From Ramazzottius varieornatus (Eukaryota; Tardigrada; Eutardigrada; Parachela; Ramazzottiidae), in contig BDGG01000012.1 of NCBI GenBank assembly GCA_001949185.1, positions 440,824-504,823 of the forward strand: 64,000 nt of DNA, given 5' to 3'. Of the stretch, positions 37,425-50,134 are shown piece after piece. Each line of letters starts with the position of its first letter. Positions within the stretch are counted from its first letter, which is position 1. The notes below the pieces were generated by a model that was not told where the DNA came from, searched no databases, and worked only from the letters and a program-made list of their open reading frames with translations. A program made the position numbers and the translations under genes.

Positions 37425-37663
37425 AGCGGTCATCGTGTTTTGAATTCTTATGTCTGTACTGTAGTAATATTTTTGTAAAGCACTGTTTAGTGACGAAGAA
37501 GTAAAGTCCAAAGTATGGGAAGAGATAACGAGGTCGAACATCAATGAAACCAGAAAACCGATCCGCTACACATACCCGCGCTTTCGAGCCGCGCTTTATG
37601 ATAAAATATAACACCCTGGCAGAAAAAACAGTAGGTTGAGATAATTAGAAATATCACAGTGCA

Positions 37664-40600
37664 TTATGAAAGGTATCTGGCTTCTACGCGGCTCTTCACT
37701 TCATGCAGAATATGGTTTCCGTACTGGGAGGCTAGAAGCGCGTCAAGATTGACAGCGCGCTCTAAAGGACGGACTGCGGATGACGCCAGAACCCAGTTGA
37801 TAACTTCATCGGCGACGAAACCGAGCTGCCTTTCCACACTCCGCTCGTACACCACTGTAAAACAACAAGCATGAGCCGTACAATAGTCGCCCTAAATACT
37901 GTAATGCTTCTTTAACTTCGCGAATTACGTCCTAATACACGTGCAGTTGGACGCCGGTCCAAAAATTCTGCCCTATAAACCCCCTAAGGGATGTTTCGCG
38001 CGTATGATGACGTAGTTAGCGAAGTTCAAGAAGCATCACAGTAGTAAGGATGCCCATTCCGCCTGACTTGCTTCCTGAGACGGAATTCGGAAAGGAATTC
38101 CTAATTTTCCTATTTTCCGTTTCCTAAAACGGCTCAACCAAAAATCGGAATTCCAATACGGCAGTTCAAGGAGCAAAACACCAGTCGGGTGTACGTTAGG
38201 CCCGCCCAACAAGCTCAGCAAGATCGTTTCCAAGTGGCGCACGAATCCAGCCAGTTAAAATCACAACGTGCGCCACTTCGAGGTCATTTTTATCGAGTTT
38301 GTTTGCTCTGCTTTTATGTAGTGAGAAAAATGACACCAAAACTCGACCGATCGGCGCAGAAAACGGGATTCCGCTGTGCAAAACCGGATTTTGATAAGCG
38401 GAATTCCGGCCAGATCCTTGTATTCCGAATCGGAATTCCAGCGTTCCCAATCGGGCTCAGCCGGAACGGGGCGGAATTAGGAATGGAACGGAACGGAAAA
38501 CGGAATGGGCATCCTAACTAAATAGTACAGTAGTTATTTCGAACGCAGTGCTGACTTTCCAAAAAGCTGCTAGTCAAGTTGGTGTCAGGCACGGCCTTGT
38601 CTATTCACCCGTAGAAAAAAGGGCAGAAAATGTGCTGTACTCGTACCGGCAATGTTTTCAGCAGTGAGTCTTTCCTGGATCAGCTCATCCAGCGCTGCCT
38701 GTTTCAGCTCGAATGCCAGGTACTGGTCGCTGAGCTGGACGACGTCGAGCAGCACCAGCGCTTGATGAAACATGAACTGCATCACGGGGCATTCTCGGAC
38801 CTCGCAGCCGCAGAGATGGTGAACAAGGAGCGTCAATGCTTCCAAGGAGGTCTCGCTGATCTTGACCACCTTGTCCGTCTGGCCCTCGATGAAGTGGCCA
38901 GCAGTCAACATGGCCTCAAAGACCTCGGAGGACGCAGAGAGACGTCGACGGTTGACCAGCAGATACTGCCCGTCGTCGACGCTCAGTGTCGCTTCTTGGG
39001 CGGAAGTGAGACCCAGAAGACTCTCCGCGTACTGGCAACACTCCATTGGCGCGTCGTCTTCGACATCCGCAGTATTTCTATGGCAGAAAACAGAACGTCA
39101 TCGGCGGATAGCCGTCAGAAAAACTTTGATTGGGAGCTGGTCAAACAAACAACAAGATCGACATCTCATGAGGCGCACATTCTCGTCAACACTGAATAGT
39201 AACGTGCGCCACTTGAGACAACAACCGTGCACTACTTTTTGTTTGCCTAGCTCTCAATTGTTAGGGAGACTTACGTCGGCAGGTGCGTGGCTTCTTGTGC
39301 ATAATTCTCGCTACCTGTGACGAAGAAGCCATGCAAGGCCTGGGCAAACATGACTCGATCCCCGACATTCCCCTCCAGGTTCATGGCCACTTGCATCAAC
39401 TGGTCCATGACAACCTCCTTCCCGAAGAACTTTCTTCGGTCCGCGCTTGTCTGCAGCAGCAACGCCGCACTGGCGATGCAAGTAAGTCTCACGTCTGGCG
39501 ACGAGCGCAGACAGAGATGCAAGAGCTCGCCAAAGCCAAAATGGCTCTCCCCTTGTCTTCTCATCTGTTTCAGCAAGCTGGTCTTTTCTTTGGTATTCCC
39601 TCTTCCGTCAGTGTTCGCTTCGATGAAATCAGGATGGTGTAGCATTAGCGGAAAACCGTGTTTGATCAACGGCTGAAAGCACAAGTGTGAGCGAATGATA
39701 TGGGCTAGAATCGAAACGGCGTCCTCTGGTGTGGCTTGTGAGCTGGTATTACTGCCTCTGGTCCTGCTTTTGGTGTTTTGGGAGAGGTAAGCCACTAAAC
39801 TACCCAAAGTACTTTTGCCCGTGAGACTGGGTGCTAATTCGTTACGGTAGGATATGGAACCGAAGAAGGCCATGATGTAATCGACAGCCTTCTCCGCGTT
39901 GCGCTTCGTCCACTTGGAACTTATGTTGTCGGTTACAGTGTGGGTATCTGTGTCTGTAGACGTGTGGAGTTTTTTGTTACTGTTTGGTGAGTGTTCCGAA
40001 GGTTCATCGGATAGTTTTCTCTTCAGTGGCGATCTTGGAGGATCGGATCCGCTAGTCGAAGGCGATGCCTCTTTCTCTAGACCCAGATTGGCCACGGCCT
40101 ACGAAGACGGAAGAGAGAATGCACGACTCTGTCGATAACCGAAACGCTGGCAAAAGATTTCCGCAGATCGTTATGCCAAGTGGCGCGAATCACCATTGTC
40201 ACAAGCTGGGGCGTGCGCCACTTGGGAAAACGATCTAGGTAAACTCATTTGGCAGCTGACATACACCCGGAAGTCAAATTACCGTGACAAGTTGGCTACT
40301 GTCAGTGTCCATGGCTTCCTCTTGGTGGACCACGGGTGACCATCGGCCACCACCACCGTCCGCTTCAAGGCTTGTTGTGTGTGTAGGCGACGTAACCGAA
40401 CTGGGCGATGACTGTCCCGAGAAGCGGCCTGGACTGAATGGGTTTCCCGACCACATGGACCTGCCGGGACTACCTTCATACTCTCTCATTTCTTGTGGCA
40501 GCGACGGTGGCGAGAAGACCGGACTGTTTAACATGGCCGAGACCATCGGCCACTCTTGTCGACTTTGTAGGGGAGTGTTTTGCGCGGCATAGTTGGCCTG

Positions 40601-42435
40601 AACTTCTCGCTGGTACGAAGGACTACTGGCACTGTATATCACACTCTGAGGTGCTCTGGTATTTGACGTATCTCCGCTGTCATGCAGTGTCTCTTCTGAT
40701 GCGACTAGCGGTGCATTTTCGACGTTCGTGTGAACAGTATGTGCTTTGTGTCTCATATTCTTGGTTACACCGCCAACCGGAAACAGAATCTGCATGGCTG
40801 ACTGCAAGTGTCTGGTGGCTAGAAGAACCACCCCGTTCTTGATGAGACTCTCCAGGGTCCGTTCGTCATGACGAAACTCTGGCAGACAACTAAGAATGTG
40901 TAAGTGAACCGAGTCGTACAAGGAGGAAGCGAGAACACTGAGGAGCACGGGGATGCCACCGAGGTCGTTCAGCTTGACTCGGTTGTACCCGTCGTAACAG
41001 CAGGTACTCAGTGCGTACACAATCTTCTTCTGCATGCTGGAGACTGTAGTCTGACCTTCGTCAAACCCTAAGTGTTCCAGGAAGCAAGCCATGACACCGT
41101 TACTGCCCATATCTCCACGAATGCTGCCGTTGGTCGATAGCAGGCACAGCAAGTCCAACGCCAGCTGCTGGATACCTAAAACAAACGCACAAGAGAATTA
41201 AGACTTAGCATAGGTATTATCCGACGTTTGGTTAACCTGCAGTTTCGTGGGAAGTGAGAGTGAGAAGGCGTGGTACGAAAGCGCGATTGTCACGAGCCAG
41301 CTGCACCATCAGTCGGTCCCTTTCGTTCATCAACGGTGTAATGATGCTCTTCTCCTTATGAACGGTGGGAGTAAGCTCATTGGCAAAGGTGGTTAGACAG
41401 GACAGAGCGTGCTGGAGCACCTCGACATCGTCCTGCTGGACTAACAGCGACCCAACTGCGGCCACAAAGCCCGCCCTGATCAAGTCGCGCTTCAGTGTGG
41501 AGGCTTGACGAGCCGTGCGTATAGCCATGGTCAGACATTGGCTGGACGAACATGACAACAAACTCTTCAAGGCTTGGATGACTTCAGCTGTCAGCTTTTG
41601 TTGACGGGACAGCAGCTGAAGAACGGAATCGTTGAGCAGAAGGTTCCCCAAACAGCAACAGGCCAGACTTCGAGCTTGATCCTCGTATCCATTTCCCATG
41701 CACCTCACTACAGCACACAACCAACAGAATGTTAGATACTTACCTTGTAGTAAACAGAAAAGTGAAAGCTAATCGCTCTCAGTTGACTGAAGGACTACTG
41801 CACACTTCCACGAGCTGTAGCAATGCCAGATCAGGGCCGTGCCCGTGTTAGGCGATGACGTAATGGTCTGCTGGCGTCATGCACTAGCTTTGCAGTTTCA
41901 ACAGTGTCATTTTCTTTGCTTTGGCGAATCGAGCGGATAAGTCCCTGAATGTTTCCGCTTATTTTAACATTTTAAACTTACAGAAAGTGCGCAGTGACTG
42001 TTCGGTCGAGAGCGCCGAACGGCCAAGAACGCTGCTGGTCAGATAGGAGAGAAGGTGCAAGCTGGCAGTAATGGCATGAACGTGTTCCGTCGACGTGGAC
42101 TGCGGAGCAATCCGCGTGGTGCGTTCCTTGGATAGCGACGATCCTATTTCCATGAAAGATGAGACGTCGATTGGGGGAGACGGGGAGCGAGATTCAATAT
42201 CGTGGGTTAGAACAGCCATCAGGAGTGAGACACCACCAGCTTCCACCAGCTTGTCTCCGTCCGACGGGTGACGACGCACATGTTTTCGAAGGTAATCCAC
42301 CACTTGCTTCTTCTCTCTCCAGTCATTGTTTGCCTCGTCTTTCAGCCTGTCCAACTGAGTGTCCAGCTTCGTTCGAGCTGGACGTGGTTGAGGATGGTCT
42401 CCTCTGCTGTGATGATCCATTGCTTCCAGTCCCAC
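37664..42435 (-). CDS. ARMC5: ARMC5, armadillo-BTB CUL3 adaptor
   Basis: Six exons, minus: 42435-41982, 41707-41237, 41175-40283, 40098-39275, 39077-38647, 37854-37664 (1087 aa; human about 935). ARMC5 is a CUL3 substrate adaptor that ubiquitinates RNA polymerase II subunits; human mutations cause adrenal hyperplasia. Seen: armadillo-like helices over the first ~400 residues (LACCCLGNLLLN, GGIPVLLSVLASSLYD) and again at ~650-880 (MFAQALHGFFVTGSENYAQEA), separated by a Ser/Pro-rich linker; then a BTB domain at ~900-1010 (LLVNRRRLSASSEVFEAML, VVKISETSLEALTLLVHHL); and a C-terminal tail on a separate exon. The next ATG (42420) is an alternative start. The last intron (38646-37855, 792 nt) is the longest I see here and holds two nested mobile elements. 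Confidence 0.9.
38049..38514. mobile_element. Non-autonomous TIR element with TAA target duplication
   Basis: Ends GGATGCCCATTCCG at 38049 and its complement CGGAATGGGCATCC at 38514, flanked by TAA on both sides (PIF/Harbinger-like 3-bp duplication). The interior is rich in GGAATTCC-type palindromes with no open frame. It lies in the last ARMC5 intron and is split by palindromic element copy 11; without it the length is about 358 bp. Confidence 0.7.
38205..38312. repeat. Palindromic intron element, copy 11 (nested)
   Basis: Cores CAAGTGGCGCACG and CGTGCGCCACTTCG; ends AGCTCAGCAAGATCG and CGAGTTTGTTTGCTC. Inserted inside the TIR element in the last ARMC5 intron. Confidence 0.85.
39134..39253. 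repeat. Palindromic intron element, copy 12
   Basis: In ARMC5 intron 39078-39274 (77 nt without it). Ends GAGCTGGTCAAACAAAC and GTTTGCCTAGCTC; cores GAGGCGCAC and CGTGCGCCACTTGAG. Confidence 0.85.
40145..40257. repeat. Palindromic intron element, copy 13
   Basis: In ARMC5 intron 40099-40282 (71 nt without it). Cores CCAAGTGGCGCG and CGTGCGCCACTTGGG; ends CGCTGGCAAAAG and TCATTTGGCAGC. Confidence 0.85.
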
Positions 42436-42896
42436 AAACTCGTAGGAGCATTACTTCATCGCAGCACTTCGCGTGTCCAGGGAGTTCAAATAGAAGACTC
42501 ACTAAACATCATCAAACGGTGCCATTAGGTTATGAGCACAGAGAAAAGTTCAGGAAGCCAGGAAACCCAGGAGTCCAGGACCAAGGTGAACCGTGAACAC
42601 GTGAAACTGCACTGCAAAAAGTTGAAACGTCTTGAGGAAGACATTCTGACATACTGACAGACTGCACGTCATGTCATATAGCGAAACTTATAACGTACTC
42701 TTCACTCAAACATTCCGGATTTCGGAAGAACTAATTGCAGCTTTTGATTCCGATGCGAGACGAGGTCTTGATAACCTCGTTTATTTTCATCCAACAGCTG
42801 AAATCTGGAAATTCGTCAAAAAACATCATTTTCCTCTTGACCTTTCCGGATCGAAAATGAGATCGTTCTCTCCGAAAGAAAGCTGGTACACAGTCT
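42436..42896. other. Intergenic: protease-domain gene to ARMC5
   Basis: Both genes on minus. An 87-codon plus-strand frame at 42671-42934 overlaps the protease gene's 3' end and has no family or splice support. Nothing else seen. Confidence 0.5.
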
Positions 42897-45800
42897 TCAC
42901 CCGACATAAGGGTATGGAAATCGTAAAGAATTGAAAGGAAAAACCGGTCCCTCTAGATTAGGTCTATTGGGCGGATAGTACTCAGCGTAGTCGTGGTACC
43001 GGCTTGTCGAAGTCGAAACCATTGTCCCCATCGTATGCATTCCATAACTGGGATATGTCGGATTGAACCCATAATACGTTGTTTTCGACGTGCCAGCACT
43101 CAACGTCGTCGTGATCGGGAGTGTTGGAACCGTTACAGCCACCGACGTGGAAGGAGCTGGGCTTGTACTACCTGTTGTTGTTGTTGGTGAAGTACTGCTG
43201 GTCAACTGGATCTGGACGTCGCCTGGTGGCGCATTCATCCTTATGAAGTCCAGATAGTTGGCCACTTTGGTGTACTGAGATCCGATATTCGACGCGCAGG
43301 GATCGTCACCGAAAGAGGTGAGACCGGCAACGTAGTGCGACCTTGTTGTCGGGTTGTAACACATGAAAGGTCCGCCACTGTCAACAAGTGAAGAGTGAAG
43401 ACGGAAGCATTGTTACCAGTTACGAGAGAAAAGGGAAGTTGTACCTGTCTCCGAAACAGGAGTCCTGGCCACGAACTCCACCTGAGGCAAAGGTTCAAGA
43501 CTGGTAAGCAACCGGAAGGGCGAGTATCCGACGGTAGATGTTCGTACCTGCGCAGATGAAGTCATCCAGATCGGTGTCGACGTTGTTTGAATCCGTCAGT
43601 ATTTCGCAAGAGCCATCGGTGGACTGCTGTTTGACGGCTTGAGCTACCCACGTAAGCGGGATGTTAGCCGGCTGAGCTGGAAACATATAATACGAAATCT
43701 ATAATCAATGAACCCGCCCGCCATTACCATGCTGAGCATGCCTAATGTGAAGCACTTATTAATGAAGTTCTATAAACTGGACTTTGCTAGATGGTCCGGT
43801 ATCAGCGGACATTTCGGCTTTCTTGCGCTTACGAGTATTGTCGGTTACAGTTGACCCGAAGCCGGAGATCTCGCACTTTTCACCCGTTGCTGGAAGACGG
43901 TCAGTCACACAGGCTGTACAGTAACAGCCTGAAGGAGTGAAGGTGATTGCTTCGGATAAGACGAGTACTGCTGTAATAATACCAACATTATTCCAGTAAT
44001 TCTAAATTATCGCATTATTGCCAACGAGATTGAAGCAGTGAAGTCCGGCCTACAGACATCCGAGACCGTACCGATATCGTTATCCAAGTTTTCGGGATTC
44101 CACTGTGGATGCGGAATAACTTTGGCAACGGTGAATGTGGCAACGCAACCACTTGGGTCAGAGTCCGCAGGGTACTCGATGGCTCCAATAATCACCGTTA
44201 CGTTGGCGGCTGGAAACACCACGCTGAAAATACAAATCGTATCCACAGATTAGCATCAAATCATTCTGGTTCACACGGAGGGAAGGCGTATGAGGTAATA
44301 CCTCGCCTCATTATGGACGCAATGTCCAGCGGTCAGAATAGTCCGCGATCCGATTATTACTCCTGCACAAATAGCAACCTGCCTGAAATGTAACTAACTC
44401 TACCAAGCCTTATTCAATACGAGTAGAATTAACCGTACCTCCGCAGAACTGATAGAATTCATCTCCAACGGTCGCTTCCATGGTTGCCTGTTCGACAAAT
44501 GACACCGTAGCTTGACATATCACAAGACAGTAAAGCTCTGCGCGTACCTGCCAACATATCTCTCGCGGACTGGTAGCCAAAGTCCCGCCGATAATCCTAT
44601 TGGTCTTTTTCGAGAACCGCCGAACTTTCCTCTTTGCATTCACGCTGGTCGCAACCTTTCCAGTAGAGCTAAACTGGGCTGCGAAACCAAATGGGTCGGT
44701 GTTGCCACCGAGAGGGACACCACAAGGTACGCCGGTGGGCGGGCTTGTAGTGGGTTGAGTTGATGAAGGAGTGCTGGAACCTCCTGAGATGTCACCGATA
44801 GTCACATCCCCCGCAGGAGAGTTGGCTACTATCCACGAATGGTAGTTGAATACTTTAACGCTTTGACCACCGTCACCGGTCCCGCAAGTTTCTGACCCGA
44901 AGGAAATGATACCGCCGAGGTAGTACCGGTTACTGCTGGGGTTATAGCAGGTTAGAGGTCCACCAGAGTCACCGACACATTGATCCTGACCGACCGCTCC
45001 GACGGAACATCTGTGTGGTCGTCAGAAAGGACGAACGCTAATACCGTTACATGCATAAACTGGGACAGACATTAGTAATAACCGTCGGTACTTACATGAA
45101 ATTTGTCAGGTTGGTCGATGCGCCACTGTCATCCACGAAAAAAGCGCAACTTCCGCTGGTTGCCGTGTTTTGTTGCAAAATTGTTTGGACGACCCACTTC
45201 AGTGGGATCGGGTCGCGGGGACCTATGGCTGTAACGGGGCTTAACATCACTGCACTACATCTTCGGTACATCTTCTTATTCAAGCTAGGCTCACTTACCA
45301 GAAGAATTTGCAATCTCGTTTCCATACCCACTCATGACGCAGGTTTCGCCAACTGCTGGAATGCGGTTCGGCAAGCAGATGGTACATGCGCAGGGTTTGC
45401 CTTGAAGATCAATGGCTTCGCTCAGAATTAGAAGAGCTGCAGGGGAAAAGCTATAGACGTGTACTTATTCTGATTGTTATTTAACAGAAGAAGATTTTCT
45501 GTACGTGCCTAAATCGTCATCGCTGGTGGGGTACTGGAACGTCGGGTATGTGATTGTTCGTGTCACTGTGTATTCTTGGGCGCAACCAGTGGGATCGTTA
45601 GCGTTGGTTGTCGGCGCACCGCTGTCCATTGCGCCTACCGTCACGAAGATTGAGCTGGCAACCACTGGATTTCTACAAAACGGCCGGCTGATTGAACGAC
45701 AGTCGTACGCAAGTAGAGACCATCTGTTTTCGCTCTTACGCGTCAAGATCCAGAAGACAACTGGCGGAAGCGAGGATCGTTCGCGAGCCTATGATGATTC

Positions 45801-48000
45801 CACCACAAGATATCTGTCCGCCGTTTGCAGGCAAATCCACAACCACATAAGCCTGGAAACACAGAGTGGAGTTACTGCAGATATATATAAAGCTAGGCAG
45901 CAGACAAAAAGAAAGTGCTGTAGGGATACGATGACGTACCTGCCAACAGATGACAGTTGCTGTAGTGTCAAAACCTCCGATGATCCTTGGCGCTCCGCGG
46001 ATGCGTTCTTTTCGTCGACCATTCAAGTTCATTCTGTGGACAGATGACAATCTTCGCTTGCTCTTGAACTGCGAAACAATGCCGAAAGGGTCTACGGCTC
46101 CATTTCCGGGTAGGCCGCAGCCTTCTCCGGAGGGAGGAGCAGGTGTAGTGGAACCTCCAGGCGCTGGCGTGACGGTTCCTGTGTCGGAAATGACCACATC
46201 ACCGACCAGTGCATTCTGTTGGATCCACGAAAGGTAGAGCGGCAGTTTGGTATTCTGGCCTCCTAAGCCCGCACCACAAGTCTCTGATCCAAAGGAGAGG
46301 AGACCCGCGGCATAGTGCGAACTCGTAGTCGGATCGAAGCAAGCTAAAGCACCTCCTAGAAAATATATCGGCAGTTAAGTGACGCGAGAGACCCGGTGGA
46401 CGAGACGTCCAGCGTCGTCATGTCAAGTGGCGCACACTTCCAGCCAAAAACAACGCAAACAGGCGCCACTTGAGACACCAGTTTACACTTCTCGTCCACC
46501 TTGTGGTAAAGAAACCCAAGAGCAGAAAACCTATGCGAACCTTGGTCTTCCAAACAGGAATCCTGGCCGGCGGAACCCCCAGCACCTACAAAGCATATAT
46601 TTGGATAACATACTGACATTCTTATTTATGACGTGTGGTCCTTTTACAGATGAACAGGGAAGTATCCGTTTCGGCGGTTCCTGCCGCGTTTGCAAAGACC
46701 GGGCAGGCCGCCACGTCGTCTTCGCTGATGATCGTCTGAGCCACCCATTTCAGCGGTATTGGAGTATTCGAGACTACAAGCAACAGACCATAGAACATCT
46801 ATCGAAAGCCCCAACGTCTCAAAAGGTACTTACGAGTCAAGTTGGCATTGTCGAAGCCATATCCACTGACAATGCACTTCTCCTCGACATTCGGCTGGCG
46901 GTTCTTCAGACAAAGCGTACAGGCACACGTCTTGCTGCTCAGGTCAATAGCACTGGCCAGCGTTATGATGGCCACATCATTGTTGTTCAGTTCGTAGTTG
47001 AAGTCTGGATGGGCGGTGATGGACTGAACCTCGAAGGTTTGCGCACACCCAGTTGGGTCGTTCGCGTTGGTGTCCGGTGCGCCATTGTCAATGGCTCCGA
47101 CGACGATCTGGAACTGGCTCGCTGACATCTGCGTTCTGCGAACCAAGAAGGAACGTAAATTTCTATCGAGTGAATTCACGCGAAGTACTCACGCTGTGTC
47201 GAGGTCGTAAAGACAGGCAGCCGTCGTCAAGATGGTCCGACTTCCGATGATAACTCCGCCGCATAACTGGAGGAACTGGGTAGCCGTTGCAGCCCACACG
47301 AGGACCTGCAAAAAGAAATATCATTTATCTCATACACAGTCGCAGATCTATGTATTTGGGGAAGTGAAGATTCTCGTTTTCCCAAGCGACGCACACTTCC
47401 AGCCAGTACCAAAGGATGAGTACGCCACTTGACTCAACGGTATATATTTGGTTTGTTTGCCGACGTCGCATTTCAGGCCAAAGGGTTCGACTGAGCATCA
47501 CTTCAGTGGTGTACCTGCCAGCAGATTTGAGAAGGAGCCGTTGTGGCGCCTCCAATGATCCGTTGGTTATTATTTCCACTTAGTCGACGCCTGGAGAACT
47601 GACCGAATGCGCGAGGGTCCGCTTCAAGCAGTTCAACATCTCTACTCCTCCGCGCGGAAGCTGCAAACTGAGCGGCCAGTCCGAACGGATCAGTCTGGCC
47701 GTCACCAGTGCGACCACAGGCTTCGGTGGTGCTCTGTCGTAAGAAAGAATGCGCGACCGAAGCCAGAACCTGCTTCCGTGTGAGTACATTTCTCCCACGG
47801 TTCTTGTGAGTTTCACGGCGGCTGAATACGTTTCGATGCGGACGGAAAGAACTTGGAGGACTGGCCTCACTGATGAAGTTGTCCATCGTCAAGCGAGGGT
47901 TCTTCTGGCTCAGTCTTTTCTTGATGAGCCTGATGCCGCCTACTTCGGCCATGATAAGAAATAATCCAAGAAAATATATCAGACGGAAAATTCCCAACAT
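42897..48000 (-). CDS. Secreted protein with three tandem trypsin-like domains
   Basis: Eighteen exons, minus: 48000-47515, 47305-47193, 47135-46834, 46773-46648, 46585-46541, 46355-45940, 45852-45740, 45672-45509, 45436-45299, 45228-45096, 45010-44548, 44487-44439, 44362-44302, 44223-44072, 43970-43833, 43676-43548, 43481-43445, 43377-42897 (1181 aa). Signal peptide at 1-22 (IFRLIYFLGLFLIM). Each S1 domain opens with RIIGG, near 147, 482 and 820. Catalytic triads: domain 1 has A192, D253, Q357 (His and Ser lost); domain 2 has S526, D587, S694 (His lost, GDSGGP kept); domain 3 has H863, D919, S1022 with D1016 at the trypsin S1 position, so it should be active. Linkers and the C-terminus are Ser/Thr/Pro-rich; the tail ends Tyr/Pro-rich. 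Known parallels: polyserases also combine active and inactive domains. Introns 47306-47514 and 46356-46540 carry palindromic elements. Confidence 0.88.
46392..46503. repeat. Palindromic intron element, copy 14 (diverged ends)
   Basis: In intron 46356-46540. Cores TCAAGTGGCGCACAC and AGGCGCCACTTGAGAC; ends GGTGGACGAGACG and CTTCTCGTCCACC, a different but matched terminal pair, so perhaps a subfamily. Confidence 0.75.
47366..47464. repeat. Palindromic intron element, copy 15
   Basis: In intron 47306-47514 of the three-domain protease gene. Cores CCAAGCGACGCACAC and GTACGCCACTTGAC; right end GGTTTGTTTGCCGACG. Confidence 0.8.
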
Positions 48001-48364
48001 GTTGAACGATGTGACATGAATCGACTTTCAAAATGAGGCACTGTTCAAAATTCTCCTTGTACTAAATTTGAGATTATCTTCTTCACGCATGTTTGAAGAT
48101 TTGTCGGTGGGAGATTTGTCAGTAGAAGAGAAAGAACTAGTTCGAAGTTATCGTGAAGGCTCTTGAACTGTCCGACAACCTAAATTTGACTAAAGTGTCG
48201 CTTTACTACTCCGTGGAAGTCATTCGCACACAGTGTATCACATCAAACAGTGGGATGTAAAACTGCAATTTTCACATTCAATAAGAACTGTGGTGTTTGT
48301 CCGTCATAGGTCGAGCGAATTCTACGGCAATTATTGAAACATTTCTGTCTAAGGAAATGTTCGT
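48001..48364. other. Intergenic, tandem minus genes
   Basis: 3' flank of the coiled-coil gene and promoter of the protease-domain gene. Nothing recognised. Confidence 0.45.
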
Positions 48365-49329
48365 TTATGGCGGAGAAGGTGCTGAAGGTTGTACTCTGAA
48401 CGAAAGGAAAAGTTTCACAGTTCCGTAAACGATAAGACACCCTAATGCCGTACCTCCGACCGCCAACAGGTAAGGTTTCAGGAAGACGGACAGCGAAGGG
48501 TTTCGATAGATGATAATGACGTTATCGTTCTTGTTCAGTTTGGCCTTCTCCGTAGCGAAGTGCTCGAGCTGGAGCTCCGTCTGGGTCTCCATATCGATCC
48601 GAAGGTTGGCTATTTCCTCGTCCAAATCTGGTAACGAAAACAGGATCCTTTCCGCGTGAAACTCTTCCAGAATCATGTCCGTCGTTTGTGCAGCAACCTG
48701 CAAGAAAACATCTCATGTAAAATATTGAAACCGCCATCCCGAATGCTATCAAACAAAACGCAGCTGCCTCTCGTGAACATGCATACAACGAGCCATGTAC
48801 CGCACAAACACGCATCAGTATGCAGGTAGATGAACAAGCCATCCGTCAAAAACCGACATACAATGAGCCATATATCGCAGAGCTACGTTAGTATGCAGGT
48901 ACATGAAATTGCCCTTACGTCTTGAGCAGTGATGGAAGTCGATTCCGTCTGACACGACACTACTTCTCTCCTGACTTGTCGATGAAGTAGCTCGCGCATC
49001 ACATTTTCCATGAAAAGCATGTTGCTTTCCAAGCATCTTTGGAAAGCGTCAACTTGTTCCTGAGTCTTGAGATCAGCTGTGTTGGGCACAGGAAACATCT
49101 CGCCGTTCATACGACTTAACCCCACAGCGCCGTCACTCATCATTCCGTTCAGGTTGCCTTCCAGATGCCGTACGCGCGTCACGCAGTCTCGCTGGAGGTC
49201 TTGAATGTTCTGAAGACGTTTCGTGATTTCGGGATCACTGATGGACGTCCGGACAGACTCGCTATTTGGCTTCAGGGATGCATCCACTTGTGTGTCACCT
49301 CCGGTGTCTCCATGATGCTCAACTGACAT
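48365..49329 (-). CDS. Coiled-coil protein with a C-terminal membrane anchor
   Basis: Two exons, minus: 49329-48919 and 48697-48365, in phase (247 aa). No family recognised with confidence. Residues ~35-190 look coiled-coil (ITKRLQNIQDLQRDCVTRV, DEEIANLRIDMETQTELQLE). A single hydrophobic segment near the end (LKPYLLAVGGTALGCLIVYG) is followed by about 20 residues ending Pro-rich, so it should be tail-anchored. The helix-then-TM plan recalls MCUR1/CCDC90-type mitochondrial proteins, but I cannot confirm this. Upstream of the three-domain protease gene on the same strand. Confidence 0.65.
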
Positions 49330-50134
49330 CTCGGACGATTGTTGATGCGTCGCAGTCCGAGTATTCCCCTGTCAATCAATTCAGCGTCTGGAAGAAACAG
49401 TTTCAAATAAGAAACACGGGACAAGGACCGCACGGAGCAGAACAATGGGGAAAAAGAGCTCTGCGATAGAAAACAAAAAACTTAAATTGATTTCCGCGAG
49501 AACCAGTTGATTGAAACCAAGACTTGATTTCATGACGCTGGAATCTCGATGGCTGATGGCTGAGGCCGCTGAGCCATCTAGAGTCAAGGGCGGACTGCGC
49601 CGCTGCGGCAAGAACTCGGAGCTCTCTCGAATTCGATGAGGATAAACGACTGATGAATCTTAAAGTCAGAAATGCTCTGTGCGGCATCGGTAGCATAGTA
49701 CCACCTAACCAAGACGGAGGTCCAAAACAAGCCGACCAACATTAAAGGTATATAAACGTGGTACTACACGACCATTACCTAGGAGGAACTGAGGTCCTCA
49801 GACCGCCAGACGATACTCTGCAGTTTGCACTAATTGAAACGCACTAATTGATTTGTGACCATGCACAACTAGTGGACCTATCCCAGATTTCTGCACAGCC
49901 CTCCGCGATCGACTTGTAAGATAGAAGAGTGTAGAAGATACAACCCAAAACTGCAAACGTGCTGACTATGCATATCGCGCACCCCTGGACGGTGAAGAGC
50001 TTCTAAACAAATTTTTATAGCGATATTCGACTCGAAAGCGCGCACAGGCTAAAATTTTTCCGGGAACCCACTGTACCTGGTGTACCGGACATCAACTCAC
50101 AGCTCTGTTCCAACTAAAACAGTATTACTAGTGG
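49330..50134. other. Intergenic: TSEN34 to coiled-coil gene
   Basis: Tandem minus-strand genes. Short open frames only, no repeat-family copy, no RNA gene recognised. Confidence 0.45.

Noticed and set aside
42671..42934. An 87-codon plus-strand frame
   Set aside because: It overlaps the 3' coding end of the protease gene on the other strand, has no splice or family support and no recognisable domain.
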